The notes under the pieces are model-generated. The model searched no databases. It was given only the letters and a program-made list of their open reading frames with translations, and was not told the DNA's origin. 62,465 nucleotides of DNA, taken from the IMG/VR virus record IMGVR_UViG_3300048057_000022, positions 1 to 62,465 of that record; one strand, 5' to 3'. The DNA comes from a virus. A program made the translations under genes and the position numbers. Below are positions 14,188-22,387 of the stretch, in pieces. Every line of letters begins with the position of its first letter. Position 1 is the first letter of the stretch.

Positions 14188-14594
14188 GGTATTATCGCAG
14201 GCTGTTTTTGGGAATCGTCTTAGCCCTACTGGCCGTAGGCTGCAAGGGCGACATGGGGCCGGTCGGCCCCTCGGGAGCGGAGGGTCCACAAGGACCCCGT
14301 GGAACCCAAGGGGTGGCCGGACCCGCTGGTCAGGATTTTCAATACTTCATCGGCTCAGGCCACGTTGCGTCAAACGGAACGTCCATCATCAACCTACCTG
14401 TGGGGGCCGGGAGCCTTGGGCAGCAGCCACTCGTGACTTGCTACCACGGTCACGACGGGGCGTACCTCATCATCGGAACCGACGTTGGCTATGGCGGAGT
14501 GTCCTGCGGAATGGTTTGGAGCGATGGGAGGTGGAAGGTCACACTGATAGGTGGCGTGCCCGGCTGGGTCTTTCGCGTCGTGGCGGTTTGGTGA
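14184..14594 (+). CDS. Collagen-like lipoprotein, 136 aa
   Basis: The signal peptide MRYYRRLFLGIVLALLAVGC ends in a lipobox (LAVGC), so the mature protein should be lipid-anchored at Cys20. Residues 22-50 are Gly-X-Y triplets (GPVGPSGAEGPQGPRGTQG), a short collagen-like stalk, followed by a ~85-residue beta-rich domain. The layout is that of a surface-displayed trimer on the host envelope. Expression from the early operon suggests superinfection exclusion or surface remodelling, which is inference. Confidence 0.75.
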   Translation: MRYYRRLFLGIVLALLAVGCKGDMGPVGPSGAEGPQGPRGTQGVAGPAGQDFQYFIGSGHVASNGTSIINLPVGAGSLGQQPLVTCYHGHDGAYLIIGTDVGYGGVSCGMVWSDGRWKVTLIGGVPGWVFRVVAVW

Positions 14595-15031
14595 TGGGGG
14601 CCCCAAGGGACAAGGCGGCGATGGACGCAGTGGGGAAGTTCCTCGCCGCCTACCCGCCCCTTCATAATCCCTCACATGACACCGAACGCTATGCCGCTGA
14701 TAAGTTGGCCACGTTCGGCGCACTCAAGATACGCGAAATGTGCCTAATGATGTTGTACTCCAGAGGGGTCAGGGGGATGACGGGCGCAGAGGCGGTGAAG
14801 ATACTTCGCGGCTCGATCAATCGGTCGCTGAAGGAATCTACGGTGCGCACCCGGTTCACCGAATTGGTGGACATTGGTCTAGCTCGAAACTCAGACGAGC
14901 GCCGAGATAACGACAGCGGCAACCCGGAGATTGTGAGAGTGCTTCGCCCCGAAACCATTGCCGCACTGGATCAGCTCTCCCTTATTTCCACCGTACTCAC
15001 GGGCGTCTCACCGGAGGGTTGGGAAGAGTGA
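14594..15031 (+). CDS. Winged-helix-like regulator, 145 aa
   Basis: The ATG overlaps the upstream TGA. Residues ~55-110 read like a winged helix: a helix pair, SLKESTVRTRFTELVDIGLA as recognition helix region, then a basic wing (RNSDERRDND). It may regulate or modulate an enzyme; the DNA target is unknown. Longer frames upstream are out-of-frame readings of the lipoprotein gene. Confidence 0.55.
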   Translation: MGAPRDKAAMDAVGKFLAAYPPLHNPSHDTERYAADKLATFGALKIREMCLMMLYSRGVRGMTGAEAVKILRGSINRSLKESTVRTRFTELVDIGLARNSDERRDNDSGNPEIVRVLRPETIAALDQLSLISTVLTGVSPEGWEE

Positions 15032-15372
15032 GGGCCTGGATCGGAGTAGACTTGGACGGCACCCTGGCGGAGTACCACGGCTGGCAGGGCGTAGACCATG
15101 TCGGCCCACCCATACCAAAGATGCTAGAACGGGTGAAGGGCTGGATCAAGGCTGGCAAGGAAGTCCGCATCTTCACGGCCAGGGTTGGTCCCCAGCCTGA
15201 CGATGTGAACGTACACTACGTACGCAGCGTTATCCGGAGTTGGTGCGAGAAGCACGTTGGCTGCGCCCTGACGGTCACCGCGACCAAGGACTTCAGCATG
15301 GTCGAACTCTGGGACGATCGGTGCGTTCAGGTGATACCGAATACAGGAGAACGGGTCGATGGGAAAGACTGA
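15028..15372 (+). CDS. HAD-superfamily phosphatase, 114 aa
   Basis: GTG start overlapping the previous stop. WIGVDLDGTLAEYHGW (residues 4-19) has the DxDGT nucleophile motif, VRIFTARV is motif II-like, and ELWDDRCVQVIPNTG ends with the acidic motif IV. The short length means no cap domain. Small phage HAD proteins act on nucleotides or polynucleotide 3'-phosphates. It directly precedes a nucleotidyltransferase with a 14-base overlap, so the two may share a nucleic-acid end-processing job. Confidence 0.8.
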   Translation: MRAWIGVDLDGTLAEYHGWQGVDHVGPPIPKMLERVKGWIKAGKEVRIFTARVGPQPDDVNVHYVRSVIRSWCEKHVGCALTVTATKDFSMVELWDDRCVQVIPNTGERVDGKD

Positions 15373-16168
15373 AGTAACGGGACGAGAAGGCGCCCTCGCG
15401 GCGATACTGGAGGAGCGGCCCTCGTGGGCCAACAACCTTATCCTGGCCGGGATTCGCGGGTCTGACGCCCATGGCACGAAGCTCCCACCGTATCACCCGA
15501 TGGCCACGGACGACACCGACACCTTTGGTGTCTCAGTCCAGACAACGGACTGGTACCTGGGCCTAGGGGGTTACCACAACTCCGGGCGGCAGCATTGGGA
15601 CACGGCTGGCGACGACTACGACCATCTGATCTACGACGTGCGGAATCTGTTTGGCCTGCTCTCCAAGGGAAACCCTAACGTCCAAGGCTGGCTGTGGTCG
15701 GAGCCAGAGGACCACCTCCTGGTGACGGGTCCGGGGCGGCTGATCCTAGAGAATCGGAAGCTATTCCTCTCCAGGGCGTGCATCAAGGCCCTGACCGGCT
15801 ACGCCTACGCCCAGATGAAGAAGATGGACAAGTCCCAGTACCAAGGATACATGGGCGAGAAGCGGAAGAGGATCGTCGATAAGATGGGTTATGACGTCAA
15901 GCACGCGGCCCACTGCGTCCGGCTCCTCCAGATGGGCATCGAACTAATGGAAACGGGAGAGATGCGAACCCGGAGGCCAGCCGACGAAGCCGAGACTTTG
16001 AAGGACATTAAAGCCGGGGAGTGGGGGTTTAGGGATGCCGAAGCACTGATCCAAGTCCTCTGGGACAGAAGCCGAGAGCGTGAGGGCGATCTTGACCTAC
16101 CCGACTTGCCCGACAGGGACACCGTGAACGACCTGCTGGTTCACGTTATTTCCTGGGCCAACAAATGA
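15359..16168 (+). CDS. RlaP-type nucleotidyltransferase, 269 aa
   Basis: GIRGSDAHGTKLP (31-43) followed by DDTDTFGV (51-58) is the GS...D-x-D signature of Pol-beta-type nucleotidyltransferases, in the arrangement of the RlaP/YcgL-type family often found in phages. YDVRNLFGLLSKGNPNV and GYDVKHAAHCVRLLQMGIEL are also typical of that group. Members are associated with RNA repair genes, but their substrate is uncertain. No RNA ligase is visible in this window. Confidence 0.75.
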   Translation: MGKTEVTGREGALAAILEERPSWANNLILAGIRGSDAHGTKLPPYHPMATDDTDTFGVSVQTTDWYLGLGGYHNSGRQHWDTAGDDYDHLIYDVRNLFGLLSKGNPNVQGWLWSEPEDHLLVTGPGRLILENRKLFLSRACIKALTGYAYAQMKKMDKSQYQGYMGEKRKRIVDKMGYDVKHAAHCVRLLQMGIELMETGEMRTRRPADEAETLKDIKAGEWGFRDAEALIQVLWDRSREREGDLDLPDLPDRDTVNDLLVHVISWANK

Positions 16169-16377
16169 TGGGCACGTTGAATCGAGATGTTGACGTACCG
16201 TCGTCTCGTCCCGGCACCATGATGCACGTCCCCAAGGGAACCAGGGTAGGGTTGATCTGGTGGATCACTATCGACACCCGGCCACCCACGAAAGGCGCCG
16301 TAGTTGAAACTGACTTCGGCGCAGAACTTTGTGTTCCAGGTGGGACCGTTGACTGGGACCTCCCATCACTGTTATAA
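16165..16377 (+). CDS. Small hypothetical protein, 70 aa
   Basis: ATG overlaps the previous stop (ATGATG); beta-rich, with WWITIDTRPPTKGAVVETDF. It ends the early operon; its last codons contain the -35 and -10 boxes of the recombinase promoter. Unknown. Confidence 0.6.
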   Translation: MMGTLNRDVDVPSSRPGTMMHVPKGTRVGLIWWITIDTRPPTKGAVVETDFGAELCVPGGTVDWDLPSLL

Positions 16378-16378
16378 T
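16349..16378 (+). promoter_or_regulatory. Strong sigma70-like promoter of the recombinase gene
   Basis: TTGACT (16349-16354), 18-bp spacer, TATAAT (16373-16378). It lies 20 bp upstream of the recombinase ATG, so the mRNA would have a very short leader. Confidence 0.75.
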
Positions 16379-16384
16379 TATAAC
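16371..16384 (+). promoter_or_regulatory. Perfect 14-bp palindrome over the -10 box
   Basis: GTTATAATTATAAC is identical to its reverse complement and covers the -10 element. A dimeric repressor here would switch off the recombinase. Confidence 0.55.
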
Positions 16385-16397
16385 ACGGAACTTCTAA

Positions 16398-17579
16398 ATG
16401 GGGGAAGAAATGTTTGGGCCATCTGAGATCAGGGAGCGAATTCAAGGGGACAAGGACCCGATGCGACGAGCGATAGCTTACCTAAGCTACGCTGGCCTCG
16501 GTGCCGGGGAGATCCACCGACTCGGGTGGAACTCGATGCAGGCACAGTCAGTAAGGTTACCACGACCCTCTGACAGTCACGGTCTGGGGATCAGTTACGA
16601 CCAGGCGAGGGCGCTGCTTTCTTCTGTGGAGGAGGCCGGGAACCTCCGGGATCAGATCATCGTGGAGGCCGGGCTGGCGTGCGGGCTGCGACAGATCGAG
16701 CTTCGGCGCCTCCTGATCGTGGACATTCAACGCAGGAACGGCCGGATGTTCCTGTCCGTTAAGGGGAAGGGGGGAGGCAGGCGGGTTGTGTATGTTCCTA
16801 GGCCCCTCCAGGAACGGATCACCCGCCTTGTGACTAGCGGTGAGCGCTACCTAAAACGAACCAAGACGGTCGGCGGTTCTCACCCTAGTCGCCCCCTCTT
16901 CCAGTCCTACACTGGTGGGCCCCTCTCCGAATGTGGGATGAGGCGCATCATCAACCGCCATCTGAAGAAGGTGGCCCCCGACGCTACGGCCCACGGACTG
17001 AGGCACACCTGCGTCACCTGGCTCCTGAATAGCGGCGCGACCCTGGAGCAGGCCATGGAGATCGCGGGCCACACTGAGGCCGGTAGTCACGAACTCTATG
17101 CGGCTGCCGGCGGCGACTGGTTCGTGGGGGCCTGGAGAAAGGCTCATCCGATCGCACAGTGGGGGGTCGGTGTGGGATACGCCCACGTTGCCGGGAGAGA
17201 GTACACTCGTCGCATGTCCAGGGGCACCGAGAGGGTGGTGCCCGTCCCCACGGAGATAGTAAGCGCCGTCCTTGCGGGCTTTCACGAGGGAGGGCTCCCG
17301 AGGGACACCGTGTCCAAGAAAATGATGGCCTGGATCTTCAGCGACCTGGACTACGACCCGTCGATGCTACGGAAGGCTGGGGCCATTCACATGGCAGAGG
17401 CCGGGGCGCACCCGTTCCTAATTTCCCTGGTCCTGGGGGTCACTCCCGGCTATGTGGTGGACAGCAAGTTCGATAGGATGGGGCCGAAGGCCGAGGAGGA
17501 GAGGGTGGACGCCATCGAGCGGGCCTGTGAGCGCCTCTATGAGGCCGAGAACGTTGACCTAGAGCTTAGGTCGGCCTAA
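16398..17579 (+). CDS. Tyrosine recombinase/integrase with flanking degenerate repeats, 393 aa
   Basis: The central catalytic domain has R98 (CGLRQIELRRL), K124 region (VKGKGGGRR), H199/R202 (AHGLRHT), H225 (AGHTE) and Y234 (HELYA), a full tyrosine recombinase set. The N-terminus (PMRRAIAYLSYAGLGAGEIH) looks like a decayed copy of the domain start. Residues 324-358 (LRKAGAIHMAEAGAHPFLIS onwards, with Y352) look like a decayed copy of the second half. There is no classical SAM-like arm-binding N-terminus. It may integrate the phage or resolve multimers. The ATG follows GGGGGAAG. Confidence 0.85.
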   Translation: MGEEMFGPSEIRERIQGDKDPMRRAIAYLSYAGLGAGEIHRLGWNSMQAQSVRLPRPSDSHGLGISYDQARALLSSVEEAGNLRDQIIVEAGLACGLRQIELRRLLIVDIQRRNGRMFLSVKGKGGGRRVVYVPRPLQERITRLVTSGERYLKRTKTVGGSHPSRPLFQSYTGGPLSECGMRRIINRHLKKVAPDATAHGLRHTCVTWLLNSGATLEQAMEIAGHTEAGSHELYAAAGGDWFVGAWRKAHPIAQWGVGVGYAHVAGREYTRRMSRGTERVVPVPTEIVSAVLAGFHEGGLPRDTVSKKMMAWIFSDLDYDPSMLRKAGAIHMAEAGAHPFLISLVLGVTPGYVVDSKFDRMGPKAEEERVDAIERACERLYEAENVDLELRSA

Positions 17580-17619
17580 TTTTACTCAGTGGTCGGCGCC
17601 CCTTCCCCTATGCCGACTC

Positions 17620-17651
17620 GGCCCTGACGTTATCCCTCTGACGTCGGGGCC
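17620..17651. terminator. Hairpin between convergent operons
   Basis: GGCCCTGACGT (17620-17630) pairs with ACGTCGGGGCC (17641-17651) with one G-U pair and a 10-base loop; CTTTCCTTA follows on the plus strand. A second stem GTCGGC/GCCGAC (17592-17617) precedes it. The position between two stop codons (17579 and 17658) supports bidirectional termination, though the T-run is weak. Confidence 0.6.
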
Positions 17652-17657
17652 CTTTCC

Positions 17658-18164
17658 TTACTGTCCCACCCATCCGTGATGGGCAGCCCACAGCGCGTCA
17701 GCCATGTTGTCGGTAAGCCTCTTCCGCTTATCCCACGGCCTTGGCTGCCTGAAACCACCGTGCCTCTGCCAGCGCCACTCCACCGACGCCATAACGTGGT
17801 ACTTCTTCGCCTTTCCGTGCCCCGCAGCCCACTTCTTCAGCGTCCCAATCGGTAGGCCGTAGTACGGGATGCCCCTGTCCTCAAGCTCGGCCAGTAGGAT
17901 TCCCTTCTGGCCCTCAATGTAGGATTGCCCACGGGTGAACCGGACGGACTCGTACACCAGCAGGTTGGGCTCCTCTCGGTCCAGGAATCCCCTCAGCCAG
18001 TTCCGGTAGGTGTGGTAGATCATCCCAGCACTGGCGTTAGTGAGGGCGTCGTTCCCTGCGCTCTCTTCGCCGAAGCCAATGTCCGGGGTGCCGCCCCTAG
18101 TGAGAGCGAGCAACGCCCAACCCCAGGTCTTCCCTAGATCCTGCCCCGCAACCTTGAGCTTCAT
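17658..18164 (-). CDS. RuvC-like Holliday junction resolvase, 168 aa
   Basis: RNase H-type fold with the acidic residues in place: D in VAGQDLGKTWG (N-terminal strand), E in LLVYESVRF, and D in LTDNMADALWAAHHG. GTLKKWAAGHGKAKK is the usual connecting segment. Length suits phage RuvC-type resolvases that cleave branched DNA before packaging. It ends the recombination/replication operon. Confidence 0.8.
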   Translation of the reverse strand: MKLKVAGQDLGKTWGWALLALTRGGTPDIGFGEESAGNDALTNASAGMIYHTYRNWLRGFLDREEPNLLVYESVRFTRGQSYIEGQKGILLAELEDRGIPYYGLPIGTLKKWAAGHGKAKKYHVMASVEWRWQRHGGFRQPRPWDKRKRLTDNMADALWAAHHGWVGQ

Positions 18165-18166
18165 GG

Positions 18167-19507
18167 CTACTCCTTATGAGTCTCTAGGAACTTCATCGTC
18201 TTGTCCCGGAACATCATGTGGACCGTTCCGGTTGGGCCATTCCGGTTCTTCGCCAGGTGCAACTCGGCCTTGCCTTCCGTGCTGTTCCCCGTGTGTGGGT
18301 CGTTAGCAAAGTAGTAGCCGGGGCGATAGAGGAACATCGCCAGATCCGCGTCCTGCTCGATAGACCCCGACTCACGCAGGTCGGATAACTGTGGCCTCTT
18401 ATTCTCGCGCTGCTCCGGGGATCGGTTTAGCTGACTGACGGCGATCACTGGTATGCCCAACTCCCTGGCCATGGCCTTGAGCCCCCTGGATATGTAGCCC
18501 ACCTCCTCGTTTCGGTTGTCCACCTTGCGGGGTCCGTCCATCAACTGAAGGTAGTCTACGATCAGTAGCTTGAAGTTGCATTTTGCCATTTCTCGCCTGG
18601 CCTTCGCCCTCATCTCCAGAACCCTGGCTCCCGGATGGTCGTCCATCAGTATCATGCTTTTGTCCAAGACCTGGCTCGCCCTGTAAAGCTGCATGGTGTC
18701 GTCACCACGTAAGCGGTTGGGGTTCTTTAGCTTCTGCGCGTCGAGCCCCGTCCTCAGAGACAGTAGGCGCATCATAAGCTCGTCCTTGCTCATCTCTAGG
18801 GAGAAGATCATCACCGGCTCCTCCAGGACCGTGCCGACGTAGTCCATGATGTTCATAACCAGGGCCGTCTTTCCCATGGAGGGTCGGGCCGCAATGACAA
18901 TGAGTTCCCCAGGCTGGAAGCCCCCGGTCATGTGGTCGAGGAACTTGTACCCGGAAGGGAGCCCCCAAAGCTCACGGTCGGACTTTGACCGCTCCTCTAT
19001 CCGCTCCACCACGTTGTAGATGAGTGACGACACCATCTGAGGGCGCCCAGCCGACACGTTGTGGGCGATCTTGTAAATCTCCTGCTCGGTCTTCTCAAGT
19101 ATCTCCGAGACGGGGCCTCCGGCGTCGTCCTCTAGGTCCATTATCGCTGAACGGCAAGCTCTGGCCAGGGCCCGACGTGATGCGGCCTCTTTGACCAGGT
19201 TGGCGTGGTGCGTGACGTTGTCCGAGGTTGGGACGCCGCCAATGAGTTCGGACACGAGGCCAGCAACGTTGATCTCCTCCGAAAGGCCCTTGGTTCTGAG
19301 CGCGTCCAGCAGGGTAATCGGATCAACAGGGACGCCCCTCTCGAATAGGCCCTGCATGGCCTCGAAGGCTGCCTCGTGCCGCTTCCAGGCGAAGTCGGAG
19401 GGCTGGAGAACCTCGATGGCCTCCATCAGGGGCTCGTCGCCCATGAGCATGGCCGCCAGGACAGAGAACTCGGCACGCTCTACGTGCTCGTCAGGCTGGT
19501 GGCTCAC
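18167..19507 (-). CDS. dnaB: Replicative DNA helicase DnaB, 446 aa
   Basis: The N-terminal domain (residues 1-150) is the DnaB N-domain, and the RecA-like core has Walker A ARPSMGKT (207-214), Walker B KLLIVDYLQL (about 313-322) and the typical LSDLRESGSIEQDADLAMFL motif. Full length for the family. It unwinds DNA at the fork as a hexamer. It overlaps the DnaD-like gene by 17 bases, so initiator and helicase are made together. Confidence 0.95.
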   Translation of the reverse strand: MSHQPDEHVERAEFSVLAAMLMGDEPLMEAIEVLQPSDFAWKRHEAAFEAMQGLFERGVPVDPITLLDALRTKGLSEEINVAGLVSELIGGVPTSDNVTHHANLVKEAASRRALARACRSAIMDLEDDAGGPVSEILEKTEQEIYKIAHNVSAGRPQMVSSLIYNVVERIEERSKSDRELWGLPSGYKFLDHMTGGFQPGELIVIAARPSMGKTALVMNIMDYVGTVLEEPVMIFSLEMSKDELMMRLLSLRTGLDAQKLKNPNRLRGDDTMQLYRASQVLDKSMILMDDHPGARVLEMRAKARREMAKCNFKLLIVDYLQLMDGPRKVDNRNEEVGYISRGLKAMARELGIPVIAVSQLNRSPEQRENKRPQLSDLRESGSIEQDADLAMFLYRPGYYFANDPHTGNSTEGKAELHLAKNRNGPTGTVHMMFRDKTMKFLETHKE

Positions 19508-19865
19508 CCGTGAAGCCCTCCCTTTGGTAAGAGTCGTAATTGATGATAAAGATTATCTTCCCGGTCTGGTTGGATGTCTCGTGGTCTATGCAGTCGATCC
19601 TCTCTTCAATCTCTAGTTTTTTAAGGAATAAGCGAACCTTGTTGCGGCTCCATCGCCAGCGTCTCGTGAGATACGAGTCGGAGGCCACAAGTTCGCCACG
19701 CCGGAGGGGTACTTCGAACCCGACGACCAACCGCGTGGTCTTGCGATGTGCTGCCAAGAAGAGGAGGTCTATCCACGCCTCCGCTTTGGAGAAAACCCTA
19801 CTCTCCGTCCACATCTCGCTGGTCACGAACTTCCGGCTCATCTTCATGAAGCCGAAGTTCTTCAC
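19491..19865 (-). CDS. DnaD-like replication initiation protein, 124 aa
   Basis: GTG start at 19865 with GGGAGAG six bases upstream; an ATG at 19847 is the alternative. The layout AWIDLLFLAAHRKTTRLVVG, then RRGELVASDSYLTRRWRWSR, then VRLFLKKLEIEERIDCI is the winged helix of phage replisome organisers. The C-terminal DnaD2-type domain is absent, so it is a short form. It lies directly upstream of dnaB and probably loads it at the origin. Confidence 0.75.
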   Translation of the reverse strand: MKNFGFMKMSRKFVTSEMWTESRVFSKAEAWIDLLFLAAHRKTTRLVVGFEVPLRRGELVASDSYLTRRWRWSRNKVRLFLKKLEIEERIDCIDHETSNQTGKIIFIINYDSYQREGFTGEPPA

Positions 19866-19878
19866 TTACTCTCCCGAA

Positions 19879-19934
19879 GGTACAGCGTTCGTGTAGGTAG
19901 TGGTTGGGTTTACCGCCCATTGGGGTACAGCGTT
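19879..19934 (-). promoter_or_regulatory. Direct repeats AACGCTGTACC upstream of the replication genes
   Basis: Two exact copies (plus strand GGTACAGCGTT at 19879-19889 and 19924-19934) lie 45 bp apart in the short gap between the Gp3-like gene and the initiator gene. Possible binding sites for a regulator or the initiator itself. Confidence 0.45.
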
Positions 19935-19946
19935 TCCGTTGTCCAC

Positions 19947-21272
19947 TTAGGAGGCGTTTTCGACGGCCTGCTGGGGCTGGTAAAGCTCCCATAGCACCCT
20001 CTTTAGGTCGTTCTCCGCCTTCCTCGCAGTGATCCCCGCGCTGAGTCTCATCCCCACAAACTCCTGGGTCTGTTCGGACACCTTCGGGGCGTACTTTCTG
20101 AGGTACTTGGTGAGGGTGGCCAGGGCCTCGTCCTCGCCCATGTCTTGGACCGAGTTCATGATCTTGGCGTGCAGCGCCTTCGCCTCCTCCTTCCAGGCGT
20201 TCGCGTCCACCACCACCTCCTCCTCCTCCTCGGCCGGCCCCCCCCCTTCCCCCGAGTCGGCCGCATCGCCCGGCTTGTCGGCGCTATTCTCGGCGTCCCA
20301 ATACTCACGAGATAGTTTTTCACTCTCCTCGACGGCAGCGACAAACTCGGGGCCTTCGCTCTCCCCCTCGGCACCCACGACCTCGTAGTCTGCGTCCAGG
20401 GCAACGCCAAGCTCCTCCTTCAGTGTATCGAGCGTCTCTTGGCTCTGGACCGACGCCTCGACGCCCTCCTCCGGGAAGAACTCGCCCGCGATGTCCTCGA
20501 CCTCCTCTAGGTCGCGCTCTTGCTGGTCCTTCAGCACCTCCCCAGCGAGAAGCCTTAGTTCTCCCCTGGCCAGGTCCAGTTGACGCTTGGAGTCCACCAT
20601 CCTCATTGCCGCGTCTTCGAGGGACATGGCCAACACGAGGCCAACCTTCCAGGACGTGCTGACTAGTGCCTTGCCGCCGTCCTTGTATTGGTCCTCAGAC
20701 GGGTACATCACGAGTTTGACGGGAGCCTGGAAGAGGGTACCGAACCGCTCAAATATCTCCTGGAGGGCGGTCTGAATGTTGTTTACCGACTCCCAGGAGG
20801 TCGTGCGGAAAGTGTGGTAGCCCATGACGTGGCCCGACGCCCACAACTGAAGATGAAGGCGACCGTAGGGCTTACATGGGCATTCACCACCCTCCAGCTT
20901 CTTGCATGGCGTGGCCTTCCCGCTCCCCAGTTCGGTTCGCACCTCGCCGTCACAGGTAGACTCTTTCTTGGTCTTCCCTTTATAGAAGGCCATCTCGGAA
21001 TGGAAGTTCTCCTCCGGCGTCTCGTACATGAGCACGCCAGCAAGCTCCAGGGGGCTATCGCCAACGTCGGGGTGGCTGTGGACGGCGTCGTCCCTGACGA
21101 AGTTGCCGTCAGCGCCGCGTGCCCTGGACGTCACCTGGAAGTGGTCGTACTTAACGGGCAGTTGGTACTTCACGCCCCCCTGTCCCGCCCTTTCCGCCCC
21201 CTTCCCGCCGATCTTGATCTTCCCTAGCTCCTGTGGACGACGCTTCAGCATCTTCCTACTAATGAGAGCCAT
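19947..21272 (-). CDS. Gp3-like recombination directionality factor family protein, 441 aa
   Basis: The start MALISRKMLKRRPQELGKIK, the LPVKYDHFQVTSRARG block, the Cys cluster (CDGE...CKKLEGGECPCKP) and FRTTSWESVNNI are features of the family that includes phiC31 Gp3. The C-terminal ~200 residues are a long acidic, Glu-rich coiled region (AEEEEEVVVDANAWKEEA). In phiC31 Gp3 controls a serine integrase; here the only recombinase seen is a tyrosine type, so the function could differ, for example DNA binding in recombination. Confidence 0.7.
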   Translation of the reverse strand: MALISRKMLKRRPQELGKIKIGGKGAERAGQGGVKYQLPVKYDHFQVTSRARGADGNFVRDDAVHSHPDVGDSPLELAGVLMYETPEENFHSEMAFYKGKTKKESTCDGEVRTELGSGKATPCKKLEGGECPCKPYGRLHLQLWASGHVMGYHTFRTTSWESVNNIQTALQEIFERFGTLFQAPVKLVMYPSEDQYKDGGKALVSTSWKVGLVLAMSLEDAAMRMVDSKRQLDLARGELRLLAGEVLKDQQERDLEEVEDIAGEFFPEEGVEASVQSQETLDTLKEELGVALDADYEVVGAEGESEGPEFVAAVEESEKLSREYWDAENSADKPGDAADSGEGGGPAEEEEEVVVDANAWKEEAKALHAKIMNSVQDMGEDEALATLTKYLRKYAPKVSEQTQEFVGMRLSAGITARKAENDLKRVLWELYQPQQAVENAS

Positions 21273-22387
21273 TAGAATTCCTCCGGGTTTGGTGCGAACA
21301 CGTCTACCTTAACCTTCTCGCTGGTAGCAGTGCTGTACTTGAAATCGTCTGAGTCTGGGTCCAGGAACTTCAGCGCCCGGAGGTCCATCCTCCTCTGCGC
21401 GAGCTTATAGGCGGCACGGAATTTCTTCCAGTCCGTCCTACGTTGGGACGCGGTACTTTTTCGGGTCACCTTCACACCGTTACCGGCGACGTGCTGGTCC
21501 CCCTCGCCAAGCAGCGCCACCAGCTTCTCTTCCGACTCGGTTCGGATCTCCTCCGCCTCTATGGCCTCGTAGTGCTTCTGAATCAGGACAGAGGACCACA
21601 TCATCCACTCCTCGTCGTCCCGAACTGTAGCCTCCCCAGGGATGGGGTCTGGCCACTTGGCCGGAGGTGGCGCCTCTCTCTCTGGGCGCACTTCTTTGTC
21701 TACGTGCTGCTCCAACCACTCGTTGGCAGATTTCAGCAGCCACGCACAAAAATCCCAGTCCGTCAGGACCGGGAAGGCGACCAGGTCATCGTACTCTGGG
21801 GTGTAGAAAGAGAAGAAGCCCCAGTCTAGGCCCGTGACGAGGCCGTGGGTCTGCGCCTGGATGATGTGAGCGCGGGGCAGCCCCTCTTCCTTGAACCGAT
21901 AGAAGCGTGGGATTCTCGGCACCTTCAGTTCCATCCAGCCGTGGCCGGAGAACTTGGTCACGGGGCTCCACAACTCCGACTCCCTCACGGCCTCTGGCCA
22001 CTTCCCCTCGCCAGGGTTGATGACGAGCCCGTCCGTATCGGTGACGATCCTCGGATTGTCCGGGTGGTGAACCATCGGCAGGGCTATGGCTTCGAGGCCC
22101 GTGCGCTCCACAAACGTCTGCCGTGCAATCTTCTCCTGTTTGATCCCACGGCGTATGTCCCCGCCTTCCGCGTCATCCCAATCGCCGAGAACAATCCGGT
22201 CCCAGATGTTCCACGGCTCCCGGTACTCGTCCTGTCCGAAGATCGCTGGCATGTCCGAAGATCCAAGGCACGGCCTACGCGCCACCTTCCACGCCTCCCG
22301 GTTCACCATCGGGTTCACCTGGTTACCACGGCCGTCCCTTACAATACGCCTCAGCAGTTCTCCTGCTGGATGGGCTGCGTCACTCAC
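21272..22387 (-). CDS. YqaJ-type viral exonuclease, 371 aa
   Basis: GTG start with GGGGGAG upstream. Nuclease landmarks in order: CLGSSDMPAIFG, GIKQEKIARQTF (acidic residue on the bridging helix), TDTDGL, WMELKVPR (the E-x-K core) and HIIQAQTHGLV. This is the PD-(D/E)XK fold of lambda-type and YqaJ exonucleases, which resect dsDNA ends for recombination. Stop and start overlap the Gp3-like gene by one base. Confidence 0.85.
   Translation of the reverse strand: MSDAAHPAGELLRRIVRDGRGNQVNPMVNREAWKVARRPCLGSSDMPAIFGQDEYREPWNIWDRIVLGDWDDAEGGDIRRGIKQEKIARQTFVERTGLEAIALPMVHHPDNPRIVTDTDGLVINPGEGKWPEAVRESELWSPVTKFSGHGWMELKVPRIPRFYRFKEEGLPRAHIIQAQTHGLVTGLDWGFFSFYTPEYDDLVAFPVLTDWDFCAWLLKSANEWLEQHVDKEVRPEREAPPPAKWPDPIPGEATVRDDEEWMMWSSVLIQKHYEAIEAEEIRTESEEKLVALLGEGDQHVAGNGVKVTRKSTASQRRTDWKKFRAAYKLAQRRMDLRALKFLDPDSDDFKYSTATSEKVKVDVFAPNPEEF

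Noticed and set aside
14033-14593. Upstream extension of the winged-helix gene
   Set aside because: The extra 187 codons read the lipoprotein gene in another frame; ATG 14594 overlaps its stop.
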